Positions 35,568-44,663 of a stretch of DNA of 64,000 nucleotides are shown here, in pieces. The translations under genes and the position numbers were made by a program. This DNA comes from Paraburkholderia guartelaensis (GTDB taxonomy: Bacteria > Pseudomonadota > Gammaproteobacteria > Burkholderiales > Burkholderiaceae), in NCBI RefSeq assembly GCF_004353905.1, contig NZ_SMOD01000044.1:1-64000 (forward strand). Direction: 5' to 3'. The first letter of the stretch is position 1. Every line of letters begins with the position of its first letter. A model generated the notes under the pieces. The model was given only the letters and a program-made list of their open reading frames with translations. It was not told the origin of the DNA and did not search any database.

Positions 35568-36824
35568 TCACCCGTGGCGTTGAGCCGGCCCCGGGGCGCT
35601 TCGTCGTGATCGGCCAGGGGCTTTTCGCGCCGCCCGGCGCGCGACAGGTTCGAGCGGCAGCGCCGCTGGCGCTTGCCTGCCGTGCTGCGATCCGCCTCCT
35701 CGCGCCTTGCGCGGCGAGCCGGCGAGCTGGGCTCCGTTCGACATCGCGCGCTTGCGGTTCTCGCGCTGCGCCTCTCGCGCCCGGCGCCTCGCGTCCTTCT
35801 CGAGAAAGATCAGCAGGGCTGACTCGTCCGACTTGAGCCCACGGCGGCGCGCGGCGGCAATGGGTTGCGCTAAGGCACCCGCTTCGAATGCCTCGATCAC
35901 GGCCGGATGCACGTAACATTTGCGGCAAACCGCAGGCGTGTTGCGTAACAGTTGCGCGACCGCCCGGATCGTCGCGACGATGTGACTGCGTGCTTCCGTG
36001 ACCGTCTCCCATGTGAGTCTTTGAAGCGCCGCGAGCGCGAACACGCTGCCCGCCCACGTCCGATATTCCTTCGCGGTGAAATCGGCGCCCGTGACCTCGC
36101 GCAGATAGTCGTTAATATCCGACGAGCTGACCGAGCGACACTTGCCATCCGCATCGAGATACTGAAAAAGATCCTGTCCGGGCAGATCCATGCAGCGCTT
36201 CACGATCCGCGCGACGCGCGCATCGCTAACGGCGACATCGTGTTCAATCCCGCTTTTGCCACGAAACTTCAAGCGCAGCGACCCCGGCGAGAGCTTGAGA
36301 TGCCGCTTGCGCAACGTCGTCAAGCCGTACGAACGGTTCTCACGCGCGTATTCCTCGCCGCCGACGCGGAGCAGGGTGGTATCGAGCAATCGGACAACGG
36401 TGGCCAATACCTTGTTTCGCGCCATGCCGTCGAGCGCAAGGTCTCGTGCGACGCGGGAACGCAGCTTCGGCAACGCCGCGCCGAAGGCCAGCATGCGCTC
36501 GTACTTGCTGGCGTCGCGCGTTTCACGCCATTCCGGGTGATAGCGATACTGCTTGCGACCGCGCGCATCCCGTCCTGTCGCCTGCAGATGGCCGCGTGGG
36601 TCCGCGCAGATCCAGACATCGGTGTAGGCCGGAGGAATCGCGAGCGCGTTGATGCGGCGAATCTCGGCCTCGTCCTGAATGCGCTTGCCCTCCGGGTCGA
36701 AGTAAGTGAAAGCGTCATCGTTCCGTTGTCGGGTGTAGCCGCGACGCGAGTCGTCCACATAGCGCAGGCCGGGCGGAAGGTCCTCAGGGCAAGCTTGAGC
36801 GGTTTCCATCGTCGTTTCAATCAT
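35568..36824 (-). CDS. DNA topoisomerase IB
   Basis: The 418-residue protein is a poxvirus/eukaryotic-type topoisomerase I, which relaxes DNA through a 3'-phosphotyrosine. GLRYVDDSRRGYTRQR starts the N-terminal domain. ARENRSYGLTTLRKRHLKL carries the first Arg and Lys of the active site, and NDYLREVTGADFTAKEYRTW the second Arg. The nucleophile Tyr is in NTPAVCRKCYVHPAVIEAF. The last about 70 residues are a Lys/Arg/Ala-rich tail. ATG 36822-36824 follows GGGGAGG; an alternative ATG at 36879-36881 adds 19 residues. Bacterial members are found mainly on accessory replicons. Confidence 0.95.
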   Translation of the reverse strand: MIETTMETAQACPEDLPPGLRYVDDSRRGYTRQRNDDAFTYFDPEGKRIQDEAEIRRINALAIPPAYTDVWICADPRGHLQATGRDARGRKQYRYHPEWRETRDASKYERMLAFGAALPKLRSRVARDLALDGMARNKVLATVVRLLDTTLLRVGGEEYARENRSYGLTTLRKRHLKLSPGSLRLKFRGKSGIEHDVAVSDARVARIVKRCMDLPGQDLFQYLDADGKCRSVSSSDINDYLREVTGADFTAKEYRTWAGSVFALAALQRLTWETVTEARSHIVATIRAVAQLLRNTPAVCRKCYVHPAVIEAFEAGALAQPIAAARRRGLKSDESALLIFLEKDARRRAREAQRENRKRAMSNGAQLAGSPRKARGGGSQHGRQAPAALPLEPVARRAARKAPGRSRRSAPGPAQRHG

Positions 36825-37309
36825 GCCGCCTCCCCTGCCGTCAGGGCTGCCTTTTCCGTTCGTGACTTTTCTTTCAGCCATGCCGCCTCAACTGGTGCTC
36901 GGGAACGTCGTGAAAGGCACAGCAACGCCCGTGCCTCGACCGTTGGCCGACGAAGGCGGCCTAAACCAGCCTGGGCCGCGGGGAAAACCCGGGCACCGAA
37001 CGCTCATCTCCCCCAGCGGCGCGTAGTCGGGCGAACGTCGCTACATGTCCCCCGCCGATGGCACGCCAGATAACGCTGCCGCGTGCGGTCGACCCGATTG
37101 CGCCCAATCGCCGGGAGATCGCCCCGAAAGCAGGCAAACGTCGTGCGAGCCCTGCGCTGACATCCTTCCGCCGATGAGGCCAGCCGCCCTATACGGAACG
37201 CTGCTGTCCTCACGGCACGTCCGTTGCGGGAGCGAAACAGCGACAGCGGTGCCCTGGACTTCTCTGCCGCGCGAACACTGGTTGCGAATGAATTCGACGG
37301 AGTATCCCC
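36825..37309. other. Divergent intergenic region
   Basis: This lies between the topoisomerase IB gene and the CheY-like gene at 37310. Apart from the possible 19-codon extension of the topoisomerase gene, I see no gene. It should contain both promoters. Confidence 0.4.
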
Positions 37310-37762
37310 ATGGCCAACGTTCTGTTCGTTGACGACGATCCGGAAAACGTCTGGCCACTTGCGCTCGCGCTGGAAAGTCAGGGTCACCGGGTGAGCGTTG
37401 TCACTGACGCTGGTGCTGCGATGGCTTTCATGCGGCGGGAATTCGTTCAGTGTCTCATCACCGACTACCAGATGCCGGACGTTGACGGCATCAGGCTGTG
37501 CCAGATGGTGCGAGCCTGGCCCGTCTTCTCCGGGTTGCCCATCGTGCTGCTTTCTGCTGCGCCGGAGCCCGAGGGGTGCCCCCGGTGCTGGTCCCGGTTC
37601 CTGCGCAAACCAGTGCAGGTGACCCTGCTGATCGAGGCCGTAGATGCATATATCGCGGAGCGTCTGACCGTCGCCCGCTCCCGCTGCCGCCATGCCGCGG
37701 GCAGATTCCAGTACCTGGGGGCGCCGAGATGGGCACCCGTGAATACCACCTGCGGACCGTAA
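37310..37762 (+). CDS. CheY-like response regulator
   Basis: The 150-residue product is a receiver domain (1-120) with the acidic triplet FVDDD, phospho-acceptor Asp in LITDYQMPDVDGI, the Ser in IVLLSAAPE and the Lys in RFLRKPVQ. A short Arg-rich C-terminal tail of about 30 residues is not conserved and may be a read-through into former non-coding DNA. There is no output domain. It lies about 500 bp from, and convergent with, the hybrid kinase at 38252, a possible phosphotransfer partner by proximity only. Confidence 0.9.
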   Translation: MANVLFVDDDPENVWPLALALESQGHRVSVVTDAGAAMAFMRREFVQCLITDYQMPDVDGIRLCQMVRAWPVFSGLPIVLLSAAPEPEGCPRCWSRFLRKPVQVTLLIEAVDAYIAERLTVARSRCRHAAGRFQYLGAPRWAPVNTTCGP

Positions 37763-38251
37763 CGGGAGGCCTTCATGGCTGGGACCCGATGGCGCCGATG
37801 GCCAGTGAGTCCGGAGTCGGCCCGCATTGCCGCACCATCGCGGTCCGTGGCTTCATGCCTGTGCCCGGCATACGGAGTGCCCCAGTGCGTGTTGCAGCAC
37901 ATACGGGCAACCCCCACACGCGATTCCGTGGCGGCCACTTACCCCGGACACCGCGGCGCAGCGCCTCAGGGTTGACATCCCGGCCAGTGCATCAAGGACG
38001 ATGTCGTTTTCGGCAAGGGCCATTGACCCTTCATGGCAGACCCGGCACGCGGCTAGCCGTGACACTACGATAGCCGGCGTACTCGCCAGCTTGCGAGGGA
38101 CGAGGCCTCCGGGGTCGATGCTGCGTGAGCAACCCGGCCGACACGTGAAAGCAGCCCTTGCGTCGTAGCGCGGCTCATCACGCCACGCCCCCGATGCAGG
38201 ATGGTCCATGAATGGCGGCGACATGCCAGCGGCGCCGGTCACGCCGCCCTG
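37763..38251. other. Non-coding stretch between convergent genes
   Basis: I recognise no gene between the CheY-like gene and the end of the hybrid kinase. Frames on both strands are open but lack start signals and conserved segments. No clear terminator hairpin was found. Confidence 0.35.
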
Positions 38252-39916
38252 TCACGATGCCAGAAGGTGTCTAAGCTGTTCGAGATCAACCGGCTTGCCC
38301 AGATGCGCGTTGAAGCCCGCCTGAATGGCGGCGGCCCGGTCGCGACTGGAGACGTGACCAGTCAGGGCGACCAGTCGAAGCTCGGTTTGGTTCTCCAGTG
38401 ACCGAATGCGGGTCGCGAGGGCATAGCCACTCATGCCAGGCATCCCAATATCGATGAGGGCGAATTCCGGTTGCCATTCATCGAGAATCCTCAGCGCCTG
38501 GGGGCCGTCAGCGGCAGACCGGACCTCGTGGCATTCGAGTTCGAGCAGGCCGCCGAGGGCAAAACGGGCGTCGGCATTGTCGTCCACCACCAGTACACGC
38601 CGCCGAACCGGCTGACTGCGTGCCGGCCCTTCTGCGCATTCGCTGACGCCGCCGCTGCGACGCAATGGAATCGTCAGGCGGGCTTTCGTTCCCCGGCCGG
38701 CGCCGTTGCTGGTGATGTCGACTACGCCACCGTGAAGTTGAGCGAAGCGCTGGGCCAACGCAAGCCCGATGCCGAGGCCACCATCCTTCCCGGTGCGCGC
38801 CCGAGCGAACTGGGCGAAAGGCTCAAAGATGTGCGGCAACGACGCCTGCGAGATGCCCATGCCATCATCGCGGACTACGACCGCGACGTGAGGTTCGCCG
38901 TTTCGCATGAGGCGTTCGACACTGACGGCAATGTTTCCTCCCGGCGGGGTGTAGCGCACTGCATTCGACAACAGGTTCGCAATGATCTGCGTAAGGCGAA
39001 CCGGATCGGCAATCAGGCACAGGCCCTCCGGGGGAGCGCTTACGGACAGCGTGTGATGCCGCTCAAGCCGGCGCTCCTCCACAGCGGCCACCGCATCGGC
39101 AAGAACGTCCTTCAGGGAAGTTTCGACTGGCGCGATGGCGAGCTTGTTGTGATCCAGCCGGCTCGCGTCCAGCAAGTCGTCCATTAACCTCTCGAGGTGC
39201 CGGATCTGCCGATGAGCGACAGCGAGATAGCCGCTGAGCGGCTCCCGGCCTTCGTTGACGACCTGAATCGCGTCGATTGCATTCCCGAGCGGTCCGAGCG
39301 GACTGCGAAACTCATGGGCGAGGACAGCGATTACCTCGGAGTAGCGCTGCGTCTCGCGGCGGCTGCGGTCTCGTGCCCGCACGAGCTCCAGCACACCGCC
39401 CGCTACGGATGCCAGGTCCGTCAGCACGCGAAGGTCTTCCTGGGTAAACCGGCAGTCCTCTTTAAGCGACGCTACCCACATCGCTCCCAATCGCCGGTCG
39501 CCGGATACGACGGGCAGTATCAGAGCTTCGTGCACGCCGCCGCACGTGCTCGCGAGAGCAGGAAAGTCTGCGGCAAGGGCTGTGAACAGCAGCGGCTCAC
39601 CGGCTTCAATCACCACCGCGCAGGGACATTCGCTCCATGAGGTGGTCAATCCTCTCAGATGCGCGAGCCTGCCGGCAATTGAGTGCCACCGGAAGACGTT
39701 TTCTTCTCCGGCGCGCTCGAGAAGGCTGATGCCCGCCGTCTGCGCGCAGCACAACTCCATGGCAAAGTCGGCTGTTTTTTGCAGGAGGGCATCACGCGAA
39801 TCGGCTTGCGCGCTGGCGAGTGCAAGCAGAGCGGGACATTCGCGCTCATAGTCCGGCTTTCTTGCCGCCCGGGCGGCGATGTTACCCAGTGAAATACCGT
39901 CGAACCGTGTTGGCAT
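38252..39916 (-). CDS. Hybrid histidine kinase (GAF-HisKA-HATPase-REC)
   Basis: From ATG 39914-39916 the 554-residue soluble protein has a GAF sensor (about 20-170, MELCCAQTAGISLLERAG), a dimerisation helix with the phospho-His in VLAHEFRSPLGPLGNAI, and an ATPase domain with ADPVRLTQIIANLLSNAVRY, RDDGMGIS and GKDGGLGIGLAL. A C-terminal receiver has VLVVDDNADAR, Asp in FALIDIGMPGMSG and the Lys in HLGKPVD. No TM helix is present, so it senses a cytosolic signal. It is the intact relative of the decayed gene at 10392. Its direct output is unknown; the nearby CheY-like gene is one candidate. Confidence 0.95.
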   Translation of the reverse strand: MPTRFDGISLGNIAARAARKPDYERECPALLALASAQADSRDALLQKTADFAMELCCAQTAGISLLERAGEENVFRWHSIAGRLAHLRGLTTSWSECPCAVVIEAGEPLLFTALAADFPALASTCGGVHEALILPVVSGDRRLGAMWVASLKEDCRFTQEDLRVLTDLASVAGGVLELVRARDRSRRETQRYSEVIAVLAHEFRSPLGPLGNAIDAIQVVNEGREPLSGYLAVAHRQIRHLERLMDDLLDASRLDHNKLAIAPVETSLKDVLADAVAAVEERRLERHHTLSVSAPPEGLCLIADPVRLTQIIANLLSNAVRYTPPGGNIAVSVERLMRNGEPHVAVVVRDDGMGISQASLPHIFEPFAQFARARTGKDGGLGIGLALAQRFAQLHGGVVDITSNGAGRGTKARLTIPLRRSGGVSECAEGPARSQPVRRRVLVVDDNADARFALGGLLELECHEVRSAADGPQALRILDEWQPEFALIDIGMPGMSGYALATRIRSLENQTELRLVALTGHVSSRDRAAAIQAGFNAHLGKPVDLEQLRHLLAS

Positions 39917-40180
39917 AGAATCGCTGCCCTCTTTGATCACACCAATGCAGGCCGACTTGCCTTCTGGCACACCACTAAAGGATAGCCTGTTCCGGGCGGG
40001 AGCCACCCCGTAAACACGTGTGCAGTGAGGTCTGAATGACAGGAACAACGAGGCAGGACGCACCAGTGCGGGAAATCCCAGAAGCCCGGAAGCGATAGGA
40101 AGGATCGCCGCCTTGGGCGGCAGCGTAAGGGTTTGCGCAGCCGATCAGTCGTCAATCGCGACCTTGCCGCGCGACTTTGG

Positions 40181-40528
40181 TCATCCGCCCCCGCGTGGCC
40201 TTCGCCGCATCGGCGCGAGCTTGGAAGATGACTGGTGAAGCGCGCAGAGCTGGCAATGCTTGAGGCACTCCGCTTCGTGGCCAACATTCATCCGCGCCGT
40301 GTGTCGCGACACGGCTACCGGCCACGGCAGCAACTTGACGTGCTGGAGAGGGTCGCGCCGCCCGGTGTTTTTCGCACCCATTGCCCTGATCAAGCGCCCG
40401 ACATTTGAGAACAGCCGGTGCAGATCCGCATCGTCTTTCGGAAGGAGGGCCGCACTCTCCTGCGCAGCAATCGCGCGGGACGCCTTCCGGGCCCGCTGTA
40501 GTGCAGGTTGATCAATGCCCTTTGTCAT
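40181..40528 (-). CDS. Hypothetical basic protein
   Basis: From ATG 40526-40528 the frame gives 115 residues: a helical N-terminal half (TKGIDQPALQRARKASRAIA, then LHRLFSNVGRLIRAMGA) and a C-terminal half with several Cys/His (NVGHEAECLKHCQLCALHQ) and a basic Arg-rich end. I do not recognise the family. An upstream same-strand frame ends within it at 40512, but that frame looks non-coding. Confidence 0.5.
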   Translation of the reverse strand: MTKGIDQPALQRARKASRAIAAQESAALLPKDDADLHRLFSNVGRLIRAMGAKNTGRRDPLQHVKLLPWPVAVSRHTARMNVGHEAECLKHCQLCALHQSSSKLAPMRRRPRGGG

Positions 40529-40728
40529 ACGCGCGTGCGCTGCCGGGGGAGCGCCCGAGTAAATTGAGCACGTTGTGGAAGTGCGCCAGATCCCTTGCTG
40601 CAAAACCGTAGCCCACGATGGATTCCCCGTTATCTGTCCGCCAGTGCAACGCCCTGCTCGTCTCTGCCGTCCCAGGTCTGAAACCAGCCTGATTTAGACC
40701 GCGCCGTGCGAATATTCTGCACCAGCAC

Positions 40729-40887
40729 TCAGTGTCGTGTCCGGGTCCAGCGACACCACTCGTGGTGATCGAGATTGCGCAGAAGATCGGCGCGACGCCG
40801 TTCACGGCGATAGTGAGCCGCGACACCCAATGCTGCGATCACGAGCGCGATCATGCCGACAGCCATACCGAGCCAGGATTGGTCCAC
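40729..40887 (-). CDS. Small single-pass membrane protein (52 residues)
   Basis: GTG 40885-40887 is preceded by GAGGAGG at 6 bases, which fixes the start. The product reads VDQSWLGMAVGMIALVIAAL, one TM helix, followed by a basic cytosolic tail with RRERRRADLLRNLDHHEWCR. N-out topology is likely from the positive-inside rule. Function unknown. Confidence 0.65.
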   Translation of the reverse strand: MDQSWLGMAVGMIALVIAALGVAAHYRRERRRADLLRNLDHHEWCRWTRTRH

Positions 40888-40991
40888 GTCAGCCTCCTCA
40901 GGGTCATCCGGTTCGCTGCCCTCTTGCGCGGGCAGCGCGCCCAACGAATATGGGCCGTCCGAATGACAGGCAATCTGTCCTTGAGCGTTGG

Positions 40992-41189
40992 TCAGCGCAC
41001 ACGCGCAACGGCGCGCAGAACAGCGTCGCCACGCGGCGTAACGCGGGGAACCGGAAAGCCCGGCTCCGGTGGATCGCTCGCAATCAGCTTGAGCGCGCGA
41101 AGCGCGCCCAGTTCGGCACGGTCGGCCTCGATCCGCTCAGGCGCGTCCTTGACCAGCATCAACGTGGCCAACTCATGGGGGCTCAACAT
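40992..41189 (-). CDS. Conserved small protein, helix-turn-helix-like
   Basis: The 65-residue product begins MLSPHELATLMLVKDAPERI and ends PRVTPRGDAVLRAVARVR, the layout of a small winged-helix fold seen in a common Burkholderiaceae hypothetical family. ATG 41187-41189 follows GGAGGGAAG. DNA binding is an inference from the helix pattern. It lies just downstream of the phasin gene on the same strand (gap about 110 bp). Confidence 0.7.
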   Translation of the reverse strand: MLSPHELATLMLVKDAPERIEADRAELGALRALKLIASDPPEPGFPVPRVTPRGDAVLRAVARVR

Positions 41190-41302
41190 GTCGCTTCCCT
41201 CCGGGAGGGGATCGGTGCGATGAACAGGGAATCCGGTCCGACGGCTGCAGCGCAAGGCGAAAGCGGACACGGGGAAAGGGAGAGCGTGGTCAACCTGGGT
41301 GA

Positions 41303-41848
41303 CTATCGACGCGCGGGGGATGTACTTCGCTGCCACGCAGAGGCACGTGCCCCAGAGACACGATCCATATCTGCGCGAGCGACTTGCTGCGAGTCCGCAA
41401 GCGATCGGTCCGGGACACCATCCGTCTCAAAGGAAGGCGGATTCAGCGCCCTTAACATCGCATCGACTCCCCGCGCACATCTGGCCATTCCATCAAGCGT
41501 CATGTTCAGGTGGCGCGCACGTTCGTCATGTCCATCATCGCTCGCACGCTGGCTCAACTCCGCTGTTGCCTGCGCGGCGATGTCCATCCAGCCACGGGTG
41601 TACCCGGCGATCTGGATGGCGAGCCACGGCAAGGTTTCGGCCTGACGCGTGACGAGCTGCTCGGGTGTCTGCGAGAGCAGCACATTTTCCCAATGCAAGA
41701 CGGCGCCCGAGAACACCGACCTGCACATGTTCATGTTCAGTCGTCCAAGCTCGAAGAAGCTCGTAAGGGCCGGCCCGCTCAGGGCGGTAAGATCCATCAC
41801 GCTGGCTTCGTGCGTCGTGGCAAAAGACATCTGTTCAGGAATACTCAC
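41303..41848 (-). CDS. Phasin family protein 2
   Basis: The 181-residue product is an all-helical granule-coating protein. FFELGRLNMNMCRSVFSGAV, then QTPEQLVTRQAETLPWLAIQ and YTRGWMDIAAQATAEL follow the heptad pattern of PhaP-type phasins, with the Gln-rich hinge expected of the family. The last 30 residues are Arg/Ser-rich and variable. The start GTG 41846-41848 follows GGGGAA. Phasins bind the surface of polyhydroxybutyrate granules; no PHA synthesis gene is nearby. Confidence 0.8.
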   Translation of the reverse strand: MSIPEQMSFATTHEASVMDLTALSGPALTSFFELGRLNMNMCRSVFSGAVLHWENVLLSQTPEQLVTRQAETLPWLAIQIAGYTRGWMDIAAQATAELSQRASDDGHDERARHLNMTLDGMARCARGVDAMLRALNPPSFETDGVPDRSLADSQQVARADMDRVSGARASAWQRSTSPARR

Positions 41849-42039
41849 GGAATTCCCCAGTTTCTCGCTGACGCGGGCTCGCCGTCGCCACTGCGGCCGG
41901 TGACACGCTTGGCCGTCCGGGCCGGATGGTCCTTGGTACGCTCGCTTGGAGCCTTGATTCTAGCTTTGTTCAATCAGCGCTATTGCTACATCTTGATCAG
42001 GAGTTTCCCCAGTATGTGGGATTGAACAGCAATACGCGC

Positions 42040-42500
42040 CGGTTACGGCAAGGTGAACCTGAACGCATATTCCGGCGCGCATACTGGACAAACAACGCGC
42101 CGGGCGGCTGGGATGTCGACGCGGTGCTGCGAGCCACGTACTACGACGGCGACGCGAGGGGCCGGTTTGTGCGCCTGCCCGTCCCGGGTTCGGGGGCCAT
42201 CAGTCGCTCGAAGCGGGTTATCCGTTTCACCTTCCGCTCGGACCGAACTTCAAGCTGGAAAGGTGCGGCAGCCCTATCTGCGCGCCAATATTTGACGCGA
42301 CTGTCATCCGCACGCGACGACGACTTACGCGGGTGTGGACCAGGCCGCCCCCTCGCACAGCAGGTCCTGACTTCGCAGCAGGCGTAACCGCGAAGCTCGA
42401 CTCGCGTTGGAGTTTCTGCTACCAGTCCTCGATCAGTTCAACGACTACCCGCAGTCAGAAGGGCGTGTGGGGTGACGTCGGGCTGCGCTACTCGTGGTGA
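42040..42500 (+). pseudogene. Autotransporter beta-barrel remnant
   Basis: Several frames give barrel-like pieces in order: GKVNLNAYSGAHTGQTTRRA, then WDVDAVLRATYYDGDARGRF, then RQPYLRANI, and finally a C-terminal strand pair ending GVWGDVGLRYSW before TGA 42498-42500. That ending (aromatic last residue after alternating strand) is the outer-membrane signature of type V secretion barrels. At least three frameshifts separate the pieces, and no passenger domain or start is left. Confidence 0.55.
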
Positions 42501-42549
42501 CCGCAACGACCGGTAATATCGCGATTTTCGGGCCCAGGACGTTGAGATG

Positions 42550-42762
42550 TCAGCGAAGTGTCCAATGAACGTCCTTGTTCTCCAAAGCACTGCGGCAACA
42601 GGACCATTGAGCCTCGCAACCTGGGCAGACGTAGTACTGGATGCGTACGCTTCCGAGGTATGCCGTATCGCCGACATCGCGCAGGACGTGTGTAACGTCG
42701 AAATCGGGGTGGCTCAGCAGCAGATTGCAGGACGCACAAAGATGTGACGGGTCGGTAATCAT
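42550..42762 (-). CDS. Small zinc-ribbon-like protein
   Basis: The 70-residue protein starts MITDPSHLCASCNLLLSHPD and later has YYVCPGCEAQWSCCRSAL, giving two CxxC pairs about 38 residues apart, the layout of a zinc ribbon. ATG 42760-42762 is preceded by GGGAG at about 9 bases. A seven-residue longer start is possible. Function unknown; a role in nucleic-acid or protein binding is only inferred. Confidence 0.65.
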   Translation of the reverse strand: MITDPSHLCASCNLLLSHPDFDVTHVLRDVGDTAYLGSVRIQYYVCPGCEAQWSCCRSALENKDVHWTLR

Positions 42763-43632
42763 TTCATTCTCCCTGCTTTTCAACGATGCGCCAGGAAGCG
42801 GCGAAGCACCGGCCTGCGCTTAACTCCATTGGGCCGATGGCAAAGAGTGCCTGATGCGCCGATTATTACAGTACGACCTGAGCTTCGCGAAGCGCTCGAA
42901 GTATAGTCCGCGGTCAGACCCAAAAGGATGTACTAAACCCGGACGTTGCGCACGGCAGCTGCCGACGCGTCGGGCGAAACGCGGCGCAAAGGGCATTGAA
43001 GAAGGAACGGCTCGACAGGTTGTCGTCTCCTGCGGGGTGCCGGCGCACGCCCACGTGAACCCAAGTCCCCGTAGGGATCCTGCCCCTGTCGAGCTCCCTC
43101 AGTCTACACGCATTGGCATTCCCATATGGTCGCAACATCTGGCACGAGAGAACAATGCCCCATTCAAGGAAAACTGATCAAGACGCCTGTAGACCGGCGA
43201 TATGGGTACCACCGGTGACACTCGACAAGTGGCTCATTCCCGGTGCGTTATTGGTTAACACATCAATCGTTATACTAATCATATGGTGAGGTGACGATGC
43301 CATTCGATGGAACACCGGGGCAGCGATGCTAGATCACTGATAGTGCGCCATGAGACCCACCATGAAGCCGGAGACGTCCGATTTCGGATGGGGCGGCCCG
43401 GCCCAAAGGCCTTACAAAGATGTATAGTAAATGCGCACAAAGTGGACGGCTGGTAAAACCAACCGAAACGACCGCAGGCCGGTATAGCATGTTCCGACTC
43501 AGGAAAGTCGCCCAAGAAAGGAGGCCTGTCGCCATAAAAGCGAGTAGCGAGACCGGCGACCGAGAAAGAGAAAGTGCGAGCCTGCCAGAAGTGGAAGTTG
43601 TCGAATCCTCGCTGCACTGACAGCGCCCAGTC
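42763..43632. other. Long stretch with no recognised gene
   Basis: I find no convincing gene in these 870 bp. An AT-rich patch at 43245-43285 (TTGGTTAACA and TATACTAATC) looks like a promoter, but the ATG behind it (43297) opens a frame of only 11 codons. This suggests that the gene once served by the promoter has been lost. Confidence 0.35.
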
Positions 43633-43941
43633 TTGTGCCATCCCCCATGGCGAACGTCCTTGATTCCCAGTCGACCGATGTCGTCGCCCGTTTTGCGTCT
43701 CTATGCCGCTCGGCCAGCAGGCACGCGCATGTACGTTTTTCTACCGATACATATTGCAACTGCGCAGAGCGAGCCTCATCCTGGCGCCGGGAGGTGGAGG
43801 CCATGGACAGACCGCGAGACTGGCTTACGACACGCTTTCCACACGGGCTGTTTATGCAATCTGATTTTCCCGCTCGTGGCAGGCAACGACCCCACGAGCC
43901 GCGCGCTGAACCGGCGCGTGACGCTGATTGTGCAGCGTTGA
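43633..43941 (+). pseudogene. Possible OmpA C-terminal remnant
   Basis: The frame ends GNDPTSRALNRRVTLIVQR, which strongly resembles the last strand-helix of OmpA-like peptidoglycan-binding domains (Arg-Ala-Leu-Asn-Arg-Arg-Val). The preceding 80 residues show no OmpA features, so only the final 20 codons can be assigned. Another frame may carry the rest. Confidence 0.3.
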
Positions 43942-44296
43942 GGCCCTGGATCGCCGACACCCGGTAAGCGCGTCCGCTCTGGCAGGGCGTTCTTGAACTC
44001 TGACACGGCCATTACTGAAGCGCACCTTGGGTTGCCACGCCGGAACGACCGCGGATATTCTTCGTTCAACCTGGCCCAACCATGCGCTAGTGGCCCTCAT
44101 GTGATCGCCCGCGACGCGAAAGGCGCCCCGTCCGTGCGAAGCGTAATATCCTGAATCGTGATGCGCACGAACCCACGATAAGCTGGCCCGCTGCCGCGTG
44201 GCCCACGCCCTTCTGTTTGTAAGCTTCGCCCGGGCGCCTCATTTGCCTGAGCCACCTGACCGAACGCAGAATTCGTTCTCCCGGAGGATATGCAAG
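43942..44296. other. Non-coding stretch
   Basis: No gene was recognised here. The GGAGG ribosome site at 44283-44287 belongs to the following small gene. Confidence 0.35.
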
Positions 44297-44567
44297 ATGG
44301 CCTATCTCCTCCCCCCCCCTCCATGCCGGCAATCCGGTGTGCCTGACCGTTCGCTCGGTGCCCGGCCAACTCAGGATCATCGGGGTCTGGCAGGCTCTCG
44401 GGCAACACGCGGCGCACGCGAGGCGAAGTCACGTCCATTTCAGCGGAAAACGCAATTTTGATGAACTGACAGTGACGCTGGATTCCGTATCTCCCGCTGA
44501 GCTGGACGACGTCACATTGCTTCTGAACGCCCAGTCGTGGGTCATTAACGCAGCGGTCACGGCATGA
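44297..44567 (+). CDS. Small ACT-like protein, out of frame at a poly-C tract
   Basis: ATG 44297 behind a GGAGG site starts MAYLLPPP. A run of nine C (44311-44319) then throws the reading out of register. With one C fewer, the frame continues as PPLHAGNPVCLTVRSVPGQL, RIIGVWQALG and FDELTVTLDSVSPAELDD to TGA 44565-44567, giving 89 residues. The predicted strand-helix-strand-strand-helix order resembles a small ACT domain, as in acetolactate synthase small subunits, but this is inference. As written, only an internal GTG at 44337 could give the conserved part. Slippage at the tract could switch it on. Confidence 0.55.
44311..44319. repeat. Nine-base poly-C tract in a start region
   Basis: Nine consecutive C residues lie 14 bases into the small gene at 44297. 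Removing one C restores a full-length frame. Tracts of this kind are prone to strand slippage and also to sequencing error. Confidence 0.9.
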
Positions 44568-44663
44568 TGTCCGCAGGTTGCAGGTGCGATCCCGCGAAAG
44601 GACCCTGAACTGCTGGGAACGAGCCAGCCGATCTTTTCCCCGGCTGCACGCTCCTGCATCGAG

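Noticed and set aside
40512..40826. A 104-residue minus-strand frame between two small genes
   Set aside because: It overlaps both a well-supported small membrane protein gene and the start of the 115-residue gene, and lacks a ribosome site.
43245..43330. AT-rich promoter-like patch followed by an 11-codon frame
   Set aside because: The -35/-10 spacing is only about 14 bp and no gene follows; kept as a note on the empty stretch, not as a promoter.
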